IMG/VR virus record: IMGVR_UViG_3300044701_001244
Span: 1-22,018 of that record
Length of the DNA stretch: 22,018 bases
DNA from: a virus
Reading direction: 5' to 3' (one strand)
In this document: positions 12,288-18,285 of the stretch, piece after piece
Layout: each line of letters starts with the position of its first letter
Numbering within the stretch: position 1 is the stretch's first letter
Program-made: the position numbers and the translations under genes
The notes under the pieces: generated by a model
Told to the model about the DNA's origin: nothing
The model's database searches: none
Seen by the model: the letters and a program-made list of their open reading frames with translations, nothing else

Positions 12288-12902
12288 TCAAACACCATGA
12301 AGACGCTTGTGAGCACACCAGGTAATGGCCTGTATCTGACAGGTGGTGAAATACTCATCGCCGTTGTCATTAACAAACTGTGTGGCTGTGCGATAATCAG
12401 ATTTGATCTGTTCACGCAGTTTCTTGCCAATGGAGGGAACTTGCTTCATGGTGAGACGCTCGCCAAACCACACCGAATATGCGTGGCCGTCAATACAGAC
12501 GTCTTCATAAAGTCCCGTGATACAATGATAGAATTCAATGATCTTGGGACCTTTGAGCAATTCTTCATAGCGGTTGTGGCAGCTGTTAAGGATGTCGACA
12601 GCCTTAGAAAGATTCTTGCCATAGGTGCAAACACGAACACCTAAGGCATCATCAACACCGCCCAACATGTAGGCAGCAACCACATTCTCAGCGTCTTTAA
12701 TGTTGCGCTCCCACTTATTATTTGGTGAGAGGGCAGCAATCACAGCGGCTACAGTCTCTGCATTCAGCCCATAATCCAGGCCAATGCGATTGCAAACATT
12801 AAAGGCCTGCCGATACCATTCTTTGCCCTGTTCAATCTCAAGGCTAGTGGCATCCATAAACCGAGCGACAATATGCCGCTGATTAACTGTAAGCTGAGTC
12901 AT
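12288..12902 (-). CDS. 204-residue conserved phage protein, possible HhH-GPD-like fold
   Basis: From ATG 12902 (MTQLTVNQRHIVARFMDATS). The pattern AALSPNNKWERNIKDAENVV (about 67-86), then YGKNLSKAVDIL, LLKGPKIIEFYHCITG and VCIDGHAYSVWFGERL recurs, as I recall, in uncharacterised proteins of diverse phages and plasmids. The order of a helical bundle, a G-P-K-I-x-x-F helix and a VxIDxHA motif resembles DNA glycosylases of the endonuclease III type (HhH, then VDTHVxR), but the catalytic Lys and iron-sulfur cysteines are not evident. DNA glycosylase-like or structural homologue is a hypothesis only. It is by far the largest gene of the early small-gene region. Confidence 0.75.
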   Translation of the reverse strand: MTQLTVNQRHIVARFMDATSLEIEQGKEWYRQAFNVCNRIGLDYGLNAETVAAVIAALSPNNKWERNIKDAENVVAAYMLGGVDDALGVRVCTYGKNLSKAVDILNSCHNRYEELLKGPKIIEFYHCITGLYEDVCIDGHAYSVWFGERLTMKQVPSIGKKLREQIKSDYRTATQFVNDNGDEYFTTCQIQAITWCAHKRLHGV

Positions 12903-12952
12903 CGCATTAAACAAATGACAATTGGATGGCACGCATCAATAGGTGCCAAACA

Positions 12953-12997
12953 GGGGTGAGGGATCCGATCCCACGCATCCCGCTTGCATCCCTGCAA
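12953..12997. other. Structured intergenic element related to that at 12041
   Basis: Nested hairpin: outer GGGGTG/CATCCC (12953-12958 with 12976-12981, one G-T pair), inner GGGAT-CCG-ATCCC (12960-12972), followed by a separate TTGCA-TCCC-TGCAA hairpin (12984-12997). The inner 13 bases differ from the 12050-12062 hairpin at one position, and both are preceded by GGGTG. It fills the gap after the DUF3574-like gene. Confidence 0.45.
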
Positions 12998-13001
12998 TTG
13001 A

Positions 13002-13298
13002 TCAGACAAACGAAAGGGCTGGCAGCTGCTGAATGCCGACAGAATCCTGCCTGAATTGCTTTTTATACAATTCGGCGATCTCCTGCACCTTAGGTGCGTC
13101 GTAATTCTCACAGCTGATAGATAGAACCATTGTTGATTCTGATTGACCTTTCCAGAATCCGAGCGCCTCACTAACAGTAAAGGCATCAAATCGAGGACAA
13201 ACAACAAACCGGATAAAGTCCGACAATTGCGCCTCGCTTACAACATCCGCTGAGTCGGGAATGTTGCGACCGCAGAACAGCTGATAGGTGCTGGCCAT
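13002..13298 (-). CDS. DUF3574-like protein
   Basis: 98 residues from ATG 13298, starting MASTYQLFCGRNIPDSADVV. The pattern F-x-GRNIPDS-x-x-VSEAQLSDFI, VCPRFDAFTVSEALGFWKGQ, SESTMVLSIS and a closing IAELYKKQFRQDSVGI follows the DUF3574 family layout (FGR, VTPRFPDGLTV, GQW, REPSxVV, YKxRFxQESV). The family is found in secreted or periplasmic bacterial proteins, but this copy has no signal peptide. Cyanophages commonly carry short relatives with the same motif order, as I recall. The upstream frame extends to 13460, overlapping another gene, so the internal ATG is preferred. Function of the family is unknown. Confidence 0.7.
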   Translation of the reverse strand: MASTYQLFCGRNIPDSADVVSEAQLSDFIRFVVCPRFDAFTVSEALGFWKGQSESTMVLSISCENYDAPKVQEIAELYKKQFRQDSVGIQQLPALSFV

Positions 13299-13316
13299 GG
13301 CTGGTGATTGTGAATG

Positions 13317-13332
13317 CTTACAGTGGTGTAAG
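13317..13332. other. Intergenic 6-bp hairpin
   Basis: CTTACA-GTGG-TGTAAG, a perfect stem with a 4-base loop, in the 37-base gap between the DUF3574-like gene and the 52-residue paralogue. One of a series of intercistronic hairpins in this region. Confidence 0.4.
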
Positions 13333-13335
13333 TGA

Positions 13336-13494
13336 TCAGACAGACGGAAAGCAATATGTGATCTTAAAGGCCTCAGGTTGAAGCCGATTAAACCACCTAA
13401 CCGCATCGCTTGCATTGTGTGCAATGATGGGCCAATCGGTTTCTCTATTCTGTCGATCACGGTAGGTGATACGATAGAGTTTCATTGTGGCCAT
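13336..13494 (-). CDS. 52-residue protein, member of the small paralogue family
   Basis: From ATG 13494 (or the second ATG at 13485): MATMKLYRITYRDRQNRETD, WPIIAHNASDAVRWFNRLQP, then FKITYCFPSV. Compare LYRITYRDRQNRETDW here with LYRVSYTDVNGLPGYW in the 64-residue protein, and the helix SDAVRWFNRL with KEHAWQQGIEL. The same strand-turn-strand-helix-strand plan makes these paralogues. A perfect GCCTCTC hairpin precedes the start by a few bases, as for the next family member upstream. Small size and early position suggest a host-directed role, unproven. Confidence 0.7.
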   Translation of the reverse strand: MATMKLYRITYRDRQNRETDWPIIAHNASDAVRWFNRLQPEAFKITYCFPSV

Positions 13495-13500
13495 GATTAA

Positions 13501-13519
13501 GCCTCTCTCAGTGAGAGGC
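13501..13519 (-). other. Leader hairpin, copy 1
   Basis: Minus strand: GCCTCTC-ACTGA-GAGAGGC, perfect 7 bp, ending 6 bases before the ATG at 13494. It is repeated at 13767-13749 with one change that keeps pairing (A to G opposite T), suggesting that the RNA fold on the minus strand is conserved. It overlaps the position of a Shine-Dalgarno (GAGAGGC), so it could gate translation. Confidence 0.55.
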
Positions 13520-13527
13520 AATAGACA

Positions 13528-13548
13528 GGCTAGGGTTTGCACCTAGCC
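13528..13548. other. Intergenic 7-bp hairpin
   Basis: GGCTAGG-GTTTGCA-CCTAGCC. It lies 9 bases upstream of leader hairpin copy 1, just after the stop of the 56-residue gene. The TTGCACCTAG part (13537-13546) is also the inverted complement of CTAGGTGCAA at 13848-13857 on the far side of that gene. Confidence 0.45.
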
Positions 13549-13566
13549 GCCCGCTTTTACGGATTG

Positions 13567-13737
13567 TCAGTAGTCTGCGATGAAATAGACATCCTCAACG
13601 TCAAAGGTTGGATGAATTGCAACACACTTAGCATATGCTTCTGATTTGGTTTCAGTGACATATGAAAGGATGTCGTACCGCTGCTGTTTGGTATCCCATC
13701 CACGGACGCCCCACACAGACAATTTAGTGTCGTTCAT
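13567..13737 (-). CDS. 56-residue protein, member of the small paralogue family
   Basis: From ATG 13737 to TGA at 13567: MNDTKLSVWGVRGWDTKQQR, YDILSYVTETKSEAYAKCVA, then IHPTFDVEDVYFIADY. It has the same short strand, charged turn, strand, helix and final strand as its neighbours (LSVWGVRGWDTKQQRYDILSYVTE aligns with LYRITYRDRQNRETDWPIIAHN). Leader hairpin copy 2 ends about 11 bases before the start. Not previously obvious because of its length. It is bounded by a 10-base inverted repeat (13537-13546 and 13848-13857), which might reflect cassette-like movement. Confidence 0.7.
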   Translation of the reverse strand: MNDTKLSVWGVRGWDTKQQRYDILSYVTETKSEAYAKCVAIHPTFDVEDVYFIADY

Positions 13738-13748
13738 TGTCCTAATTA

Positions 13749-13767
13749 GCCTCCCTCATTGAGAGGC
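13749..13767 (-). other. Leader hairpin, copy 2
   Basis: Minus strand GCCTCTC-AATGA-GGGAGGC: six Watson-Crick pairs and one G-U pair. On the plus strand the same position would be a C-A mismatch, so the minus-strand transcript is the one whose fold is kept. It precedes the 56-residue gene in the same way copy 1 precedes the 52-residue gene. Confidence 0.5.
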
Positions 13768-13771
13768 AAGT

Positions 13772-13971
13772 GGGCAGTCAACGAGTCGACGTTGATCCAC
13801 GGCGGGCCGTGCTGCCCAGTTCATCTGTTCGCCCTGTCTTCAGTTGTCTAGGTGCAAGTGAGACGGGACGGCTGTCCCCCTCACACCAGCAATGATGGCC
13901 CATCCCTTGCACCAATGCAACCGACTGACGGGCTAACCAGTTGGACAGGCGTCTACACCCTAGTGTTTGCA
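13772..13971. ncRNA. Candidate structured RNA: three consecutive three-way junctions
   Basis: This gap of 280 bases (13738-14017) holds no convincing gene but folds densely. Junction 1 (13772-13816): outer GGGCAG/CTGCCC enclosing TCAACG-AGTCGA-CGTTGA and CACGGC-GG-GCCGTG, with 2 unpaired bases. Junction 2 (13851-13913): outer GGTGCAAG/CTTGCACC enclosing TGAG/CTCA with a nested GGGAC-GGCT-GTCCC, and GATG-GCC-CATC. Junction 3 (13916-13971): outer TGCAA/TTGCA enclosing CCGACTG-(10)-CAGTTGG (one G-U on plus) and ACAC-CCTA-GTGT. Strand is undecided: all flanking genes are on minus, but the wobble in junction 3 favours plus. Could equally be a DNA element (origin, cruciform) rather than RNA. No known RNA family recognised. 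Confidence 0.5.
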
Positions 13972-14017
13972 AGGGGTCTGGCCCTAAAAGTCGCTGTAAT
14001 AATGTTGTTACAATCCC

Positions 14018-14212
14018 TCAGTCTGTCCGTGGTGCTCGCATGCTCGGATCAACAATCCACTCTTCCTCTATAGCTTCTGCTGCCTGTTTAATCTTGGCCC
14101 GTTGTTTGTCTGTGATCTTCATGTAAGGGTCATTCATAACACAAACCAATCGATCTAAGCGATCACACATAGAGAGATAAGCCTGTTCAATTGGTGTAGA
14201 GAATTGATGCAT
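14018..14212 (-). CDS. 64-residue hypothetical protein
   Basis: MHQFSTPIEQAYLSMCDRLD is followed by RLVCVMNDPYMKITDKQRAK and a helical acidic part IKQAAEAIEEEWIVDP, ending MRAPRTD. It is predicted helical with two cysteines. It lacks a clear Shine-Dalgarno, but an AT-rich stretch with TATAAA (about 14238) lies 25-35 bases upstream on the minus strand. No family recognised. Probably one of the first early genes after the genome end. Confidence 0.5.
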   Translation of the reverse strand: MHQFSTPIEQAYLSMCDRLDRLVCVMNDPYMKITDKQRAKIKQAAEAIEEEWIVDPSMRAPRTD

Positions 14213-14499
14213 TGGATTGCGTACAGATTTATTCGTATTTATATTCTCTAAATGATATTAATTCGCATCACACTAAGACTCACAAAGGCTATCCCATGCC
14301 CCTCATCAGATCTCCCATCTAATGAGATCCCAGGCACCGCAAGGGCTCTCGCATCCCTAACCCTATGTCACCACACTTGCGGCCGCTGTTTGACTGGTAC
14401 ATCCGTACGGATTGACCTGGTAAGGTATATTTAGGACCCCCTATGGGGGGATTGCTGGGGCCACATGCCTACGTACCCTCCTCGGATTTTTCTGTCAGA
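14213..14499. other. Intergenic stretch with inverted repeats, no gene seen
   Basis: Contents: an AT-rich segment (14219-14275); a hairpin CTCAT-x-AGAT-CTCCC-ATCT-x-ATGAG (14302-14326); a 7-bp stem CCGCAAG/CTTGCGG spanning 14337-14382; a NotI-type palindrome GCGGCCGC (14379-14386); a 12-base perfect palindrome ATCCGTACGGAT (14401-14412); and CCCCC-TAT-GGGGG (14437-14449). Only very short ORFs (up to 27 codons) without support occur. Early promoters are likely here but I cannot place them. Confidence 0.5.
14437..14454. repeat. G/C-run element, copy 1
   Basis: CCCCCTATGGGGGGATTG matches 14971-14991 (CCCCCTATGG, ATA inserted, GGGGATTG). Both copies form inverted repeats and both lie in non-coding DNA flanking the 99-residue ORF, in the region expected to hold the genome ends. 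Confidence 0.4.
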
Positions 14500-14799
14500 T
14501 TACTCCGACCACGGTGCTCTCAAGCGGATCTCATCCAACCCCTCCACCTCAGACGGCTTACTAGAAAAGACAGGACTAGACACACCACTAGGACCAACAT
14601 CAATAGACTCTAGCTGTCTATCCACATCATCCATGGTCATCTTAGTCTTTATGTATACCCAGCCATTTCTACACTGATCAATAGCATTCCTGTACCAAGA
14701 CTGTAGTCTTACAGCAGGGTATTTACTGGAATACCATAGCAGTAGTTCGTATACACAATAGTAGAGGTATTCTCTCATAATCCTAAGCGGATACGTCAT
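14500..14799 (-). CDS. 99-residue hypothetical protein, first early gene candidate
   Basis: MTYPLRIMREYLYYCVYELL leads to an aromatic, membrane-associating N-terminal half (LWYSSKYPAVRLQSWYRN) and an acidic, Ser/Pro-rich C-terminal half ending APWSE. The second Met (14778) has AGGA 3 bases before it and is an alternative start. The N-terminal 30 residues could be an amphipathic membrane helix. It is isolated between two non-coding stretches and lies just after the terminase region, where T7-like phages place their first host-takeover genes. No family recognised; its isolation makes the call moderate. Confidence 0.5.
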   Translation of the reverse strand: MTYPLRIMREYLYYCVYELLLWYSSKYPAVRLQSWYRNAIDQCRNGWVYIKTKMTMDDVDRQLESIDVGPSGVSSPVFSSKPSEVEGLDEIRLRAPWSE

Positions 14800-14889
14800 A
14801 TAACACTAGTTATAACATCAACATCTAAGCGAACCTTTAACGCCATTAACGCAATGATTCTCATCGTGTTAAACGTGTTAATACTAGGT

Positions 14890-14903
14890 TATAACCGGTT
14901 ATA
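14890..14903. repeat. 14-base perfect palindrome
   Basis: TATAACCGGTTATA is its own reverse complement, set in an AT-rich stretch with a second GTTATAAC 80 bases away. It could be an operator for a dimeric regulator such as the ribbon-helix-helix or winged-helix protein, or mark the terminal-repeat edge. Confidence 0.4.
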
Positions 14904-14970
14904 GCCGTATATAACTCTATGGTTTGACTAGCAGTAGGAAATGCTAGTGGTAAAAACCTACCCCCCTTAC

Positions 14971-14991
14971 CCCCCTATGGATAGGGGATTG
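14971..14991. repeat. G/C-run element, copy 2
   Basis: CCCCTAT-GG-ATAGGGG forms a perfect 7-bp inverted repeat; relative to copy 1 (14437-14454) it has three extra bases. Preceded by two further C-runs (CCCCCC at 14961-14966). Confidence 0.4.
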
Positions 14992-15047
14992 GGATGTATG
15001 TCTTTACAGAGAGAGAGGGCTTGACTGAGCTAGCGAGGTCTCTGCTA

Positions 15048-15079
15048 CTTCATTCAGGAACTACCAAAACCTGATGAAG
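15048..15079. other. Long hairpin downstream of terminase
   Basis: CTTCAT(T)CAGG pairs with CCTGATGAAG: 10 bp with one bulged T and an 11-base loop. It follows the terminator at 15145-15110 on the minus strand. A possible packaging, processing or second terminator element. Confidence 0.4.
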
Positions 15080-15109
15080 CGGGGGTTATGTGGACAAGCT
15101 GTCGATGGG

Positions 15110-15145
15110 AAAAAGCCCCCAAAGACCATGGACCCACTAGGGGCT
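15110..15145 (-). terminator. Terminator downstream of large terminase
   Basis: Minus strand AGCCCC...GGGGCT (20-base loop) followed by TTTTT, about 64 bases after the terminase stop. The loop is long but the stem and T-tract are well placed to end the late transcript. Confidence 0.55.
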
Positions 15146-15208
15146 ATGGGATTTGGGGTGCTAGATCCGCTTGGAAGAGAGCACCACTTCTCTTCCGTAA
15201 TGGCCACC

Positions 15209-16966
15209 CTAGGCGTTTGGGATAGCTTCTAGGGGGTTAGACCAGTCATAGATCCTTGTGACGGAACGCTTCTGGAGCTCCATGAAGGGGAGGCCAAGGG
15301 CGAGGCCATCAACAGCCCGTTTAGGATCGTCTTGAATCATCTGTTGCATAGCAGCCCATTCTTCGTTACGACGTTGGGCCTGTTGTTTAGCAGCAGAGAG
15401 GGCCAGGGCATCGGTAAACCATTGAACACCCTGACTAATGGAGTCGACCCTATCGTCATGCTTAACAGCACCCTTCTCTTTGCACATGCGAGAGAGCTGG
15501 TACATGAGCATGTACTCCAGTCTCTTCTCAGGAGCCTCGTTGGGATTGGAGCGGTAGTCCCACTCAATGATCTTGGGATCAATGATCAGTTTATGTTGGT
15601 TTAGGACAGGCTCCAGGGTAGCGATGATGCGCTCCTCTTTACGGACAGAAGCCCGCACCTCTTCGACATGGGCATTGCATTGCTGTTGGACGAGGTGTCG
15701 TTTAAGGAGCTCACAGACCATGCCATCACCGAAGTTGGATTCCACGAGGAAGGTGCCAGCCTCATAGCGTTTACCGAGCTGGACGATCTGTCTGAGGGTT
15801 TCATCGCTATAGCCATCCCTAAAGGCCAGCATGTCTCTGATAAAGAGATAGCCATTAGCTTGGCTCATGACCACGGCCACGGTTTCGTCTAGGCCACGAC
15901 CAGAGGGATCTAGGGAGACGATGGTTTCACTGAAGGGGCAGCAGGCCGCATCAATGAACATGGGGGAGTACCAACGGTCACCGGGAAGGCCGACCGCTGG
16001 GAGTTCTTTAAGGATGTATCGAGGATCACTGGACCAGGCGTACTTTTCAGCACACTCAGACCCAATAGGAGTAACAATAAAATCAGAGAACCTAAGAGGG
16101 AACTTATCGGCATCGCTGAGGGTTGTATTGAGTTGGAACTGAAGCTCAAAGTTCGAGCGGCCCATGGAGGCCTCACGTTCCATCAACTCAATATCCGAGA
16201 AGCGGGTATCGGTTGGATCTCCGGGGGAGGCGCCATTCTCTAGGTCTTCCAGCAGCTGAGGCGCCAGGAGGCCTTCATAGAGGCTGGTGTCCTTGGGATA
16301 CCTAGAGGGCCAGACAAAGGGCTTGTAGGCCCTCTCAGCAAGCTTTCGGTAGCAGGTAAAGGTTGTCTGGGGAGTCCCTAGAAAGATGATGCGAGAGGAC
16401 GGTTTCGGCATCAAGATAGCCTCAGCTTCTGAGATTAGTTGGAGAAGCTTTTCTCTCTGCATGTCTGTTGCAGAGTTATTAGGAACCTCGACGTCATCAA
16501 AGAGCATGATGTCAGCACGGGAGCCGGTCATGTTGCCGGTAATACCGACTGACTTCACAGAAGGGGCTTGGGTTGGTACGCAACCACCAATATCAAAGGA
16601 GATCCGAGACCATCTAGACTCATCTGAGGATGGTCGCATGTGTTTCAACCAGGGGATGGTCAGGATCAGCTTCTGAAGAAAGATCGAGTTGTTGTCTGCC
16701 CGCTCTTTTGAGGCAGAGATACACATGATCTTTTTATTGGGGTCTTTATAGAGCTCCCACAGGACATAGGCCGCAGTAACGTAGCTCTTACCGATTCCTC
16801 GAAAGGCTTGTACCTGAAGACGCTTAGGGCCGTACTGAAGGTAGTCAGCAATAGCGTATTGGGCCCGCGTTGGAGAGGGTAGTCCTAGCTCGTGCCATAC
16901 GGCAGAGAGAAAGGTTTTAAAAGACCCCTTCAGATGGCCCTCTAAGGCCTGTGTAGAAGGGCTCAC
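15209..16966 (-). CDS. Terminase large subunit (T7 gp19-like packaging ATPase/nuclease)
   Basis: 585 residues, the T7 gp19 size (586). Starts at GTG (GTGAGCCCTTCTACACAGG), not ATG. ATPase domain: Walker A FRGIGKS (55-61), ISASKERADNNS, Walker B IMLFDDVEVP (153-162) and the coupling motif LGTPQT. Nuclease domain: VSLDPSGRGLDETVAVV with the first catalytic Asp, LVESNFGDG, and HDDRVDSISQG with the last acidic pair. It translocates concatemeric DNA into proheads and cuts at the genome ends. A terminator hairpin lies between it and the tail-lysozyme gene, so it may have its own late promoter; TATATT about 10 bases upstream is noted but unproven. Confidence 0.97.
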   Translation of the reverse strand: MSPSTQALEGHLKGSFKTFLSAVWHELGLPSPTRAQYAIADYLQYGPKRLQVQAFRGIGKSYVTAAYVLWELYKDPNKKIMCISASKERADNNSIFLQKLILTIPWLKHMRPSSDESRWSRISFDIGGCVPTQAPSVKSVGITGNMTGSRADIMLFDDVEVPNNSATDMQREKLLQLISEAEAILMPKPSSRIIFLGTPQTTFTCYRKLAERAYKPFVWPSRYPKDTSLYEGLLAPQLLEDLENGASPGDPTDTRFSDIELMEREASMGRSNFELQFQLNTTLSDADKFPLRFSDFIVTPIGSECAEKYAWSSDPRYILKELPAVGLPGDRWYSPMFIDAACCPFSETIVSLDPSGRGLDETVAVVMSQANGYLFIRDMLAFRDGYSDETLRQIVQLGKRYEAGTFLVESNFGDGMVCELLKRHLVQQQCNAHVEEVRASVRKEERIIATLEPVLNQHKLIIDPKIIEWDYRSNPNEAPEKRLEYMLMYQLSRMCKEKGAVKHDDRVDSISQGVQWFTDALALSAAKQQAQRRNEEWAAMQQMIQDDPKRAVDGLALGLPFMELQKRSVTRIYDWSNPLEAIPNA

Positions 16967-16980
16967 GATAGAATATACTT

Positions 16981-17023
16981 AAAAGAGTAAAGAGGGGCCA
17001 CGTTGCGCCTTCTAGGCCCCTCT
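16981..17023 (-). terminator. Terminator upstream of large terminase
   Basis: Minus strand AGAGGGGCC/GGCCCCTCT, perfect 9 bp with a 15-base loop, followed by TTACTCTTTT. It ends the transcript of the structural/lysis genes 10 bases after the tail-lysozyme stop. Like the T7 late terminator it would be partial if the terminase is read through. Confidence 0.75.
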
Positions 17024-17032
17024 CAGAGTGGA

Positions 17033-18049
17033 TTAATTTACGCCGAAGCCAGCCTTCCACGCATTACCAACAGAAGACGAAGCTGACGGCATGGTATAAC
17101 CACCAGAAGCAGCAGCACTAGATGCAGCTCGAATACCAAGGCTACGCCCTAGATCAAGGGAACCACCATAGCTTCTGTTGTTAATAGTCATGGTGTTAAA
17201 GTTGCTGCTAAATGCAGCCTGACCATAGCTATTAGAGCTTGACTTAAACTGGCCAAGATTGCCAATACCTGCCTGAGCAACCTCTACCAAACCTGGCAAG
17301 CGACCAATATTGGATTGCTTTGTTGGACCTGTCAGGTCACCTGGTTTAGAGATTAGGAAGTCTGGAGTTTTAAGGAAGTCAGCTGCTTGGCTCTTATTCC
17401 ACTGGGCTTGAGCGGGTGAGATGGAGAGACCTTGTGCCGATGAATTCGGTTGAAAGATCTTCTTGATACCCTTCATTGGGTCGAAGATTTGGGAAGGGCT
17501 CTGACCCGTCGACGGCTTTGGGGAGGCATAGTGTTCAAACACCTCCTTAGCTGCTTGCATGCGGCGATCCCAGTGGGGTACACCAGGTCTGAAATAGCCA
17601 GTGCCTGAAGCAGCGGACCCCGTAAAGTATTTAGCATAATCTGCTGGGCTACCAGTCTTAGGCATGCTCTCAAATACACGAGTCCAACCAATAAGGTCTC
17701 GATTCATGTATTCCTTGGCAAAGTATTCAACCTGCCATTGAGCAGAGTTTGGATCTCGGCCAGATGCCTTAGCAGCTGCTACTGCTTGGTCATAGGGCGT
17801 CCGTCTAACGCCCGTATATTGTGAAAGCCCACGTCCACGTCCTGTACCAGCTTCTACAACATCAAGCCGTTCAAGACCGCGCCGTCCTGTTTCAATAACC
17901 CATGACCCAACTAGGCCAGCGGCGGCTGCTGGCGTCATCTTAGGTATGCGACCACCACTGAGCTTTGTTACCGTCCCATCAGTAAGGGCTTTAAAGATAT
18001 AGTCAGTGTTGGGTGTGGCCGCAAACCACTTATTAGCTCGCGGCGCCAT
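17033..18049 (-). CDS. Phage tail lysozyme domain protein (virion-associated lysin candidate)
   Basis: 338 residues. The N-terminal ~160 residues carry the phage tail lysozyme pattern: MTPAAAAGLVGSWVIETG (helix with the likely catalytic Glu), AGTGRGRGLSQYTGVRRTPY (the G-R-GLxQ-Y turn), then WQVEYFAKEY. Proteins of this kind cut peptidoglycan. The C-terminal half (from about 190) is Ser/Ala/Gly/Asn-rich, low complexity, with repeated SSSNSYGQAAFSS-like segments, suggesting an extended virion-associated part. It could be an endolysin or an entry lysin; its position next to terminases, away from classical tail genes, leaves both open. Start ATG 18049 follows a small gene by 5 bases. Confidence 0.8.
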   Translation of the reverse strand: MAPRANKWFAATPNTDYIFKALTDGTVTKLSGGRIPKMTPAAAAGLVGSWVIETGRRGLERLDVVEAGTGRGRGLSQYTGVRRTPYDQAVAAAKASGRDPNSAQWQVEYFAKEYMNRDLIGWTRVFESMPKTGSPADYAKYFTGSAASGTGYFRPGVPHWDRRMQAAKEVFEHYASPKPSTGQSPSQIFDPMKGIKKIFQPNSSAQGLSISPAQAQWNKSQAADFLKTPDFLISKPGDLTGPTKQSNIGRLPGLVEVAQAGIGNLGQFKSSSNSYGQAAFSSNFNTMTINNRSYGGSLDLGRSLGIRAASSAAASGGYTMPSASSSVGNAWKAGFGVN

Positions 18050-18054
18050 ACTAA

Positions 18055-18279
18055 TCAGGCCTTAACAGACGTTGCGTAGCCGGTTGATGCCACAGCAGTA
18101 ACGCGATTACGCCCAATACAGGCATTCAGAATCTTCAGAACATCACCAACCGTGCTGGCAGTCGTGATTGCTGCCAGTGCAGTGTCTGCAGTAGCATCGA
18201 TCTTAATCTTTCGGTATTCCGTCTCAGTGGCAAAGGCACCACGAGGTTCAACAATAGCCGTAAAAACTTGTGCAGTCAT
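18055..18279 (-). CDS. 74-residue hypothetical protein
   Basis: MTAQVFTAIVEPRGAFATET is followed by YRKIKIDATADTALAAITTA and an Ala/Thr/Val-rich C-terminus with one Cys. It has alternating strands and helices, no charge bias, and no membrane segment; it could be a minor virion protein. It ends 5 bases before the tail-lysozyme start and begins 6 bases after the HNH stop, so it is co-transcribed with the packaging genes. No family recognised. Confidence 0.6.
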   Translation of the reverse strand: MTAQVFTAIVEPRGAFATETEYRKIKIDATADTALAAITTASTVGDVLKILNACIGRNRVTAVASTGYATSVKA

Positions 18280-18285
18280 TTCTCT

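Larger units (their letters stand above)
14800..15208. other. 409-base non-coding region after terminase: probable genome-end region
   Basis: I see no credible gene. It holds AT-rich inverted repeats (GTTATAAC at 14809-14816 and 14888-14895; the 14-base perfect palindrome TATAACCGGTTATA at 14890-14903), a 7-bp hairpin ACTAGCA-(8)-TGCTAGT (14927-14948), G/C-run copy 2 (14971-14991), a bulged 10-bp hairpin (15048-15079) and a terminator (15110-15145). In T7-like genomes the terminase lies at the right end and early genes start at the left end, so a direct terminal repeat should lie here or in 14213-14499. Its ends cannot be read from one copy. Confidence 0.55.

Noticed and set aside
12935-12949. 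Syn5-type phage promoter (core GGGCACCC as I remember it)
   Set aside because: The best minus-strand match has GGCACC but differs in flanking positions; I found no full core match by eye on either strand.
13778-13972. 64-codon minus-strand open frame in the structured gap
   Set aside because: Cys/Trp/Arg-rich sequence with no family-like pattern, no ribosome-binding site, and coincides with the three junction folds, whose base pairing explains the sequence better.
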